Assembly (NCBI RefSeq): GCF_023065955.2
Contig: NW_026622786.1
Location: forward strand, 51,011,438 to 51,075,437
Source: Ursus arctos
Lineage: Eukaryota; Chordata; Mammalia; Carnivora; Ursidae
DNA length: 64,000 nt
Reading direction: 5' to 3'
Positions within the stretch are counted from its first letter, which is position 1; each line of letters opens with the position of its first letter. The notes beneath the pieces are model-generated. The model was not told where the DNA came from. It saw nothing but the letters and a program-made list of their open reading frames with translations, and did not search any database. Shown here piece after piece: positions 35,501 to 41,500 of the stretch. The position numbers were made by a program, and so were the translations under genes.

Positions 35501-38500
35501 GAGTACCCTGAAACATACAAGGATGAGGTTTATGTGTTTGCTTTTTCCTACCAATCCCATCCCTCCCCTGTTATTGGAGCATTTACTAATCACTGGCCAG
35601 ATTTCTTGCTAATTCAGAGCCTAGCCAAGGATCATTTTCTACTGAGAGTTTCTTGAAGGTAGAGTCCCTCTTTTTGAATTTCTAGCATTTAAAATATTTT
35701 TGGTGCGTGGCAACCACTCAGGAAAGTTTATCTCATAATTTGATTGGCTTGCATAATAAAATGATAATGAGGAGAATTTAAAACGCACAGAGGCGTTATG
35801 CTTCTGACAAAGATCACTGCAATTCCTTTCCCAAGGAGAGCTCAGGCCAGCCTAATTGTGCCAGGAATTATACTAGATCGCAACGTTAAAGACAAATATT
35901 CAGGGGCTTTTGTTGGATAAAAAGTCTGCTTTCCTCACTATAAGTAGAGGTCAAAGATGGTCAAAATTTAAGTCAAATATATTTAAGCTTTTGAATAAAT
36001 GATTAAGTGGAAACAGACTGTTCCATGTAGGGTTTACTTTAATTTGGTATTTTTAAATGAATAAAGACATCATGTAGTATTTTTATCTCATGATTGGTGT
36101 GGAACTGATAAAATAAACTTCCCATAATATGTGTACATTTAACCACAGATGAGATTCTAGGAAGTGTTTAAAAGGATGACTAAAAATGGAAATTGTGATA
36201 ATAATAGTTCATATTTCACAAATTACATATTAAAGTACAGAAGCTTTTAAACATATTTGGATTTCTCTTCAGGGAAAGCACTGACTCATTTATTTTCTCT
36301 CTCTTTTATGATTTGTTTCCAGTCTTAAAAAAAATACACATAATCATTTGATTCAAAACAGTGGTGATAAGTTAACATAGTAAAACTCACAGGACAAATA
36401 CCGTGTGATCAAAGGAACCCAGTGAAAGCAGTCTGATTTCTAGAGTACCACAAAAACCCTCAAAAACCTTTTTTTGACCTACTTAAATAGGAAGCTTTGT
36501 TTGCTAAGAATGCAGAGCCCAAGAACATGGGGTTCTTGGGTCCAAGAGTTAGAGTCAATTCTTACCTGGCAGTTACAATTTCACACTCATAACCAGAGCC
36601 CTCTGTAAGAAGTTAAATAACAAGGTAAATAAATGGAAAGAGTGGTGTTCTTTCTAAGCAGCCAGCAGCAGAGAATCTAAATTCTTCTATGATATTGTCC
36701 CAGGAGGGGAGCAAAGGCTGTTCTCTGACCCTGAACATGGCCTGGGGGTTGCGTTTGGGAATAGAGGCCCTCAGCCAGCACTGGAAGAGCTATTGGGGGT
36801 AATTTGTCGCTCAAATTGCAACCCAAGGAAGGAGGCATACTTCTTTTGCCTCCTTTCTTCCTCTGGCTTAAATTAAAAGCTGACCTTTCCCCATAACTGT
36901 GAAAATTGCTTATTTGCCCTCCAAAGAAATTGTGTCTTCTCTCAACACCCCACCTCCACCCGCAAAGGATAAATAGTAAAATATTTAAGCATTGTTATTT
37001 ATGTTTCCTGAGGATGTGGACAAGCTAAGGCGTCCTCATACATCAGATTAAGATATCTGCCTGTGCCTTCAGTTCCCATAATTTAGGGCAAGTTTAGTAT
37101 GCTATTATCAATTTAAGGCATGAGTTGGCCAACTTTGTTCTTTGACCCCAAAACTTACTCCTCTCCTTCCTCAATTCACCTCTACCACCTCCAGTAGCTC
37201 TTCTTTGTTTTGAAAATCATGCAAGATCAGGTTCCCAGAATTAAGTACAATGGCCTTATTTAGAACAAGGAAGCCTCTGGCTTCTCAGGTGTCCACTCTA
37301 GGGGCAAGTGGTGACCACCAGGTGGTCTTGCTCTTGCTAGTTAAGGTCTAGAGATGAGGAAGAATAAGAACTCATATTTGATTGTCAAAAGTATGAATGA
37401 AGGGAGCATGACAAAGATCCCAAAGCCCTCTATCTTTCTTCACTGAAATTGGATCCAGATGCTCTAGGGAATGAATCTGTGGGTTAAAACCGTGCTGAAT
37501 TTATTGACCTATTTCTCGTAATACCAGAACCAAGAATTAAGTATATAATTATACAAGTGAGCTCATATTACTATGATAGCTTACAAATCTTCAGAATACT
37601 ATAAATACAAATTGAATTTGGCAGGTATTTTTAAGATGAAAGTGATTTTTCTTTTTCTTTTTTTCAATATTTTATTTATTTTAGAAAGGGAGAGAAAGCC
37701 TGTGCACAAGCGAGCAGGTGGAGGGGCAGAAGGAGAGGCAGAGGGAGAAGCAGATTCCCCTCTGAGCAGGGAGCCCTATGTGGGGCTTGATCCCAGCACC
37801 TTGAGATCATGACCTGAGCCAAAGGCAGCCGCTTAACCAACTGAGACCCCCAGGCAACCCCTAATTTTTTTCTTAATATTTACAGTAACAAAAAATGATT
37901 CACATTTGGGACAGTGGGATTAGGAGCAGGGAATTATGTCAGAATCTCCTCATGTTTTATCAAAAGCATGCAATTTTAAGGGTTTGGGCACACTGGTGTT
38001 GTACTTTAAAGTGTGTAATATATTTTCAAATAGTTTATTAAAATTTGGTGCTTACTATAGCTGGTATAACTGGCTTCATTTCACAGACATGGAATCAAGG
38101 CTCGGACAGGTTAACAGCCAGTAAGAAGTATAGCAGGAACACAAAGCTAGTTTTGCAATTATTTTTTCTCCCTAAATCTTAGCCTCAAAATTTCTTGATG
38201 AGATCCACTTCAAGGTGGATGATATTAGTTTGGAAAGGAAATAAATAAAAAACATAAATGCAGAGCAGATGAAAAGAACAACACTTAAAATCTGAGGACC
38301 CTGTTCCTCATGTGTGCTGTTTGGGCAGGCTGGTGTTAAAATTTTGTGTGTGTGTTTTTTTAAAGATTTTATTTATTTATTTGACAGAGAGAAAGATAGC
38401 CAGCAAGAGAGGGAACACAGGCAGGGGGAATGGGAGAGGAAGAAGCAGGCTCCCAGAGAAGGAGCCCAATGTGGGGCTCGATCCCAGGACCCTAGGATCA

Positions 38501-41500
38501 TGCCCTGAGCTGAAGGCAGACGCTTAATGACTGAGCCACCCAGGCACCCCTAAACTTTTGTTTTTTGAGTGCATCTGCAACATTAAAAAATTTGTGGAGT
38601 TTACATTGAAAATCTATATTTCTGTCTTCTTTTAAAGAGTCAAAAAATTTAGGAATATGGGATCTCATAAATGATAGAGCTGGGCAGTGGCTGTCCCCAG
38701 TAGATCATCTATGTGCTTTCCTCTCTGCACAGATCCTACCAGCCTCCTTGATTCATAGTTTACCAACCTGGCCCCTGGAAGCATTTAGGTTTGCAATTCC
38801 TATATTAAACTAATACAAGAAGTAAATTATATTAATTTGTCTATTTTTAGAAAATGTTTTATTTTTTAATTTTTTAAAAGATTTTAGTTATTTACTCATT
38901 TGACAGAAAGAGAGAGAGAACACAAACAGAGTGGCAAGCAGAGGAAGACGGAAAAGCAGGCCCCCCCACTGAGCAGGGAACCTAACCTCCCCGTTGAACA
39001 GGGTACCCTACTCAGGGCTGGATCCCAGGACCCTGGGATCATGACCTGAGCTGAAGGCAAACGCCCAACCGACTGAGCCACCTAGGCGCCCCGACAAGAT
39101 TTTAGACTAGCTTGCTAGATTAGCTTTCATTTGAATTTTGAATGCATCCCAACACTTACATCCAGCAGAAATGTCTTTTCCACATATCAGTGTCTCTTGA
39201 AAATATCCAGGACATTCAGCAGTGCAGTACATAGAAGCATGTGGCTCCAGAAAGTTGTTATACCAAAGCCGAGCTGTCGTTTTGTTAATTCTTGTGACTT
39301 GAAATCTTTCTTTGATGCCATTTTTATAAAAATAAAGTTTCCTTGGTTGGCAGTTCTTAATTGCTGCTTGACAGTATATAGAGATATTCATACCCATCTT
39401 AAAAATTGTGGCTGGTTCTACCCAGATGTGGCCAGAGCAGTTTATATTTGTAATTCCTGGAAACAAATAGATAAAATTTTAAAAATTCCATGTAAAACAT
39501 TAAGACAAGAGATTCAAAAGAATATGCTGTTGCATTTAAATTTTCTTTTCTATTAACTAAATGATTTTCATTGGAAAAAAGTTTTAGGACTAACTATCTT
39601 TTAACTGATTAGTTTATTATAATGTGCTTTTACTGTACGTCTGTTGATGCTCAGCAACATGGGACAAAACTAGAGTCAGCCTTTAGCTACTCTAAGAGGA
39701 AATATAATTAGCTCTCCTATTTTAAAGTAGAGAACTGAGGCATTATGAGGCTATGCCATTTTTCAAAGGTAAGGTTAGAAATAACACTTGGCACTGCAGA
39801 ATCCAAACCCCATTCTCTAGCTACTCAATCAGTAGTTCATTGTTCTGTAGATAATGGCTACTTTTATCAGAAAATTATGAGTTTAGGGGCTCCTGGGTGG
39901 CTCAGTTGGTTGTGTCTGCCTTCAGCAGGTCATGATCTCAGGGTCCTGGGATCGAGTCCCGCATCAGGCTCCCTGCTCAGTGAGGAGCCTGCTTCTCTCT
40001 CTCCCTCTGCCCTTCACCCTGCTTGTGCTCTCTCCCTCTCTCAAATAAATGAAATCTTTAAAAAAAAAAGAAAATTATGAGTTTAATGAATAAAATCATA
40101 CTAATGACAAAAATTTATTGCTTGATAACCACTTAAAATTCGTCATTAAGTTAATAATATGGGAAAATGTTCTGAATATATTTTGTTAAAAAGCAAATTG
40201 TAGAACAACATATTTAATATAGGCTTAATATCAGAAATAGATGAATGAAGAGAAACACACTAAGATATTAACAATGATAATCTCTGTGTGTTAGACTAAT
40301 TTTTTCATTTTTAATTACATTCTTCTGTGTTTTAAAGATTATATAATGAATGTATTACTTTCATAACCCAAAATAATAATTTAAAGTCATTTTCATATGC
40401 TCAAATGACAGTGCAATGCAATATCAGTTAAATTAAATTCTCATCAAGGAAAATTTATTATTGTCTTTTTCTGGAAATACTTGCATTAAAATATCTTAAA
40501 ATCTTATCAAAATAGTGATAAAGGCAAGTATTTGATTTTAAAAGGTCTTTAGACTTCAATGCTTAAAGAATTAACTTGTATAATACAATTGTAATTGAAT
40601 ATTCCATTTACATAATGAACATTTATGCATAAATTATAAGTATTTAAATGTTGAAGTACTGATAAAATAATTCCATCATTATTAAGAGAACATCAAAGCC
40701 AAAGACATGAAAAGGAAGTTTTAAGAAAGCTCCAACTGCTTTAAATAAGGTCAACAATTCAAGTTTAGACAAACTGAATCTCTAGGACTTTAAAAAATAT
40801 GTGAATACTATCATGGAATTATTATGAGTAGTGTTTGAAAAACATAGCGAATATAAAAAAGTCAGAAGACTTCAGATTTGAACAAATGTTGTTCTGGTTT
40901 TCAAAAATAGAATAAAGAAGAACCCCAGAAACTTTGGACCACTGAGCTTTACTACATTCAGGAATAAATTAGTAAGTCAATGATTTCTCAGTACCTAAAA
41001 AAAATCAGTAATTAGTGGGAATCAACACAGATTGTGTAAGAATAAGTTACACAAATATGTTAATTTCATTTTTAATAGGATTAGTAGATTGATCAGAGGA
41101 ATGTAAAACTTTTCTAAAGATTTTTTTAAATTTCAGCAGAGCTATTTAAAAAGGGGAACTTGGAAAAAATGTAGTCTGGATGCTATTAAAACTATTCATA
41201 GATTGAACAATAATATATAAAATAATTTCTTTTATCTCTTTTTTAAGATTTTATTTATTTATTTGAGAGAGAGAGAGAGCATGAGCGGGGTGAAGGGGAG
41301 AGGGAGAAGCAGACTTCCTGCTGAGCAGGGTGCCTGATGCAGGGCTCGATCCCAGGACTCATGACCTGTGCATAAAGCAGATGCTTAACAAACTAAGCCA
41401 CCCAGGCGTCCCTGTAAGATAATTTCTAATGGACAGCTTGAGGGTCTCTAATGTCTTTGCAAAGCTTTCTACAAAGTCTAGAAACCTACTTTGATGTTGC

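Larger units (their letters stand above)
34076..39159 (-). other. IL23R intron 3
   Basis: The intron contains an old L2-like stretch (34200-34570), an L1M-type fragment with a purine-rich run (34600-34960), an L2-like 3' end near 35600-35760, and three SINEs (37655-37859, 38352-38550, 38870-39092). The stretch 35770-37640 carries no recognisable element or gene. It contains a near-palindrome, ccaccaggtggt, at 37315-37326 that partly resembles a CTCF core. Confidence 0.8.

Noticed and set aside
37315..37326. CTCF site in intron 3 (ccaccaggtggt)
   Set aside because: Matches the centre of the core but lacks the GGC end; better read as an E-box-containing near-palindrome.
39131..39556. 141-codon plus-strand open frame
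   Set aside because: It is the antisense shadow of IL23R exon 3.
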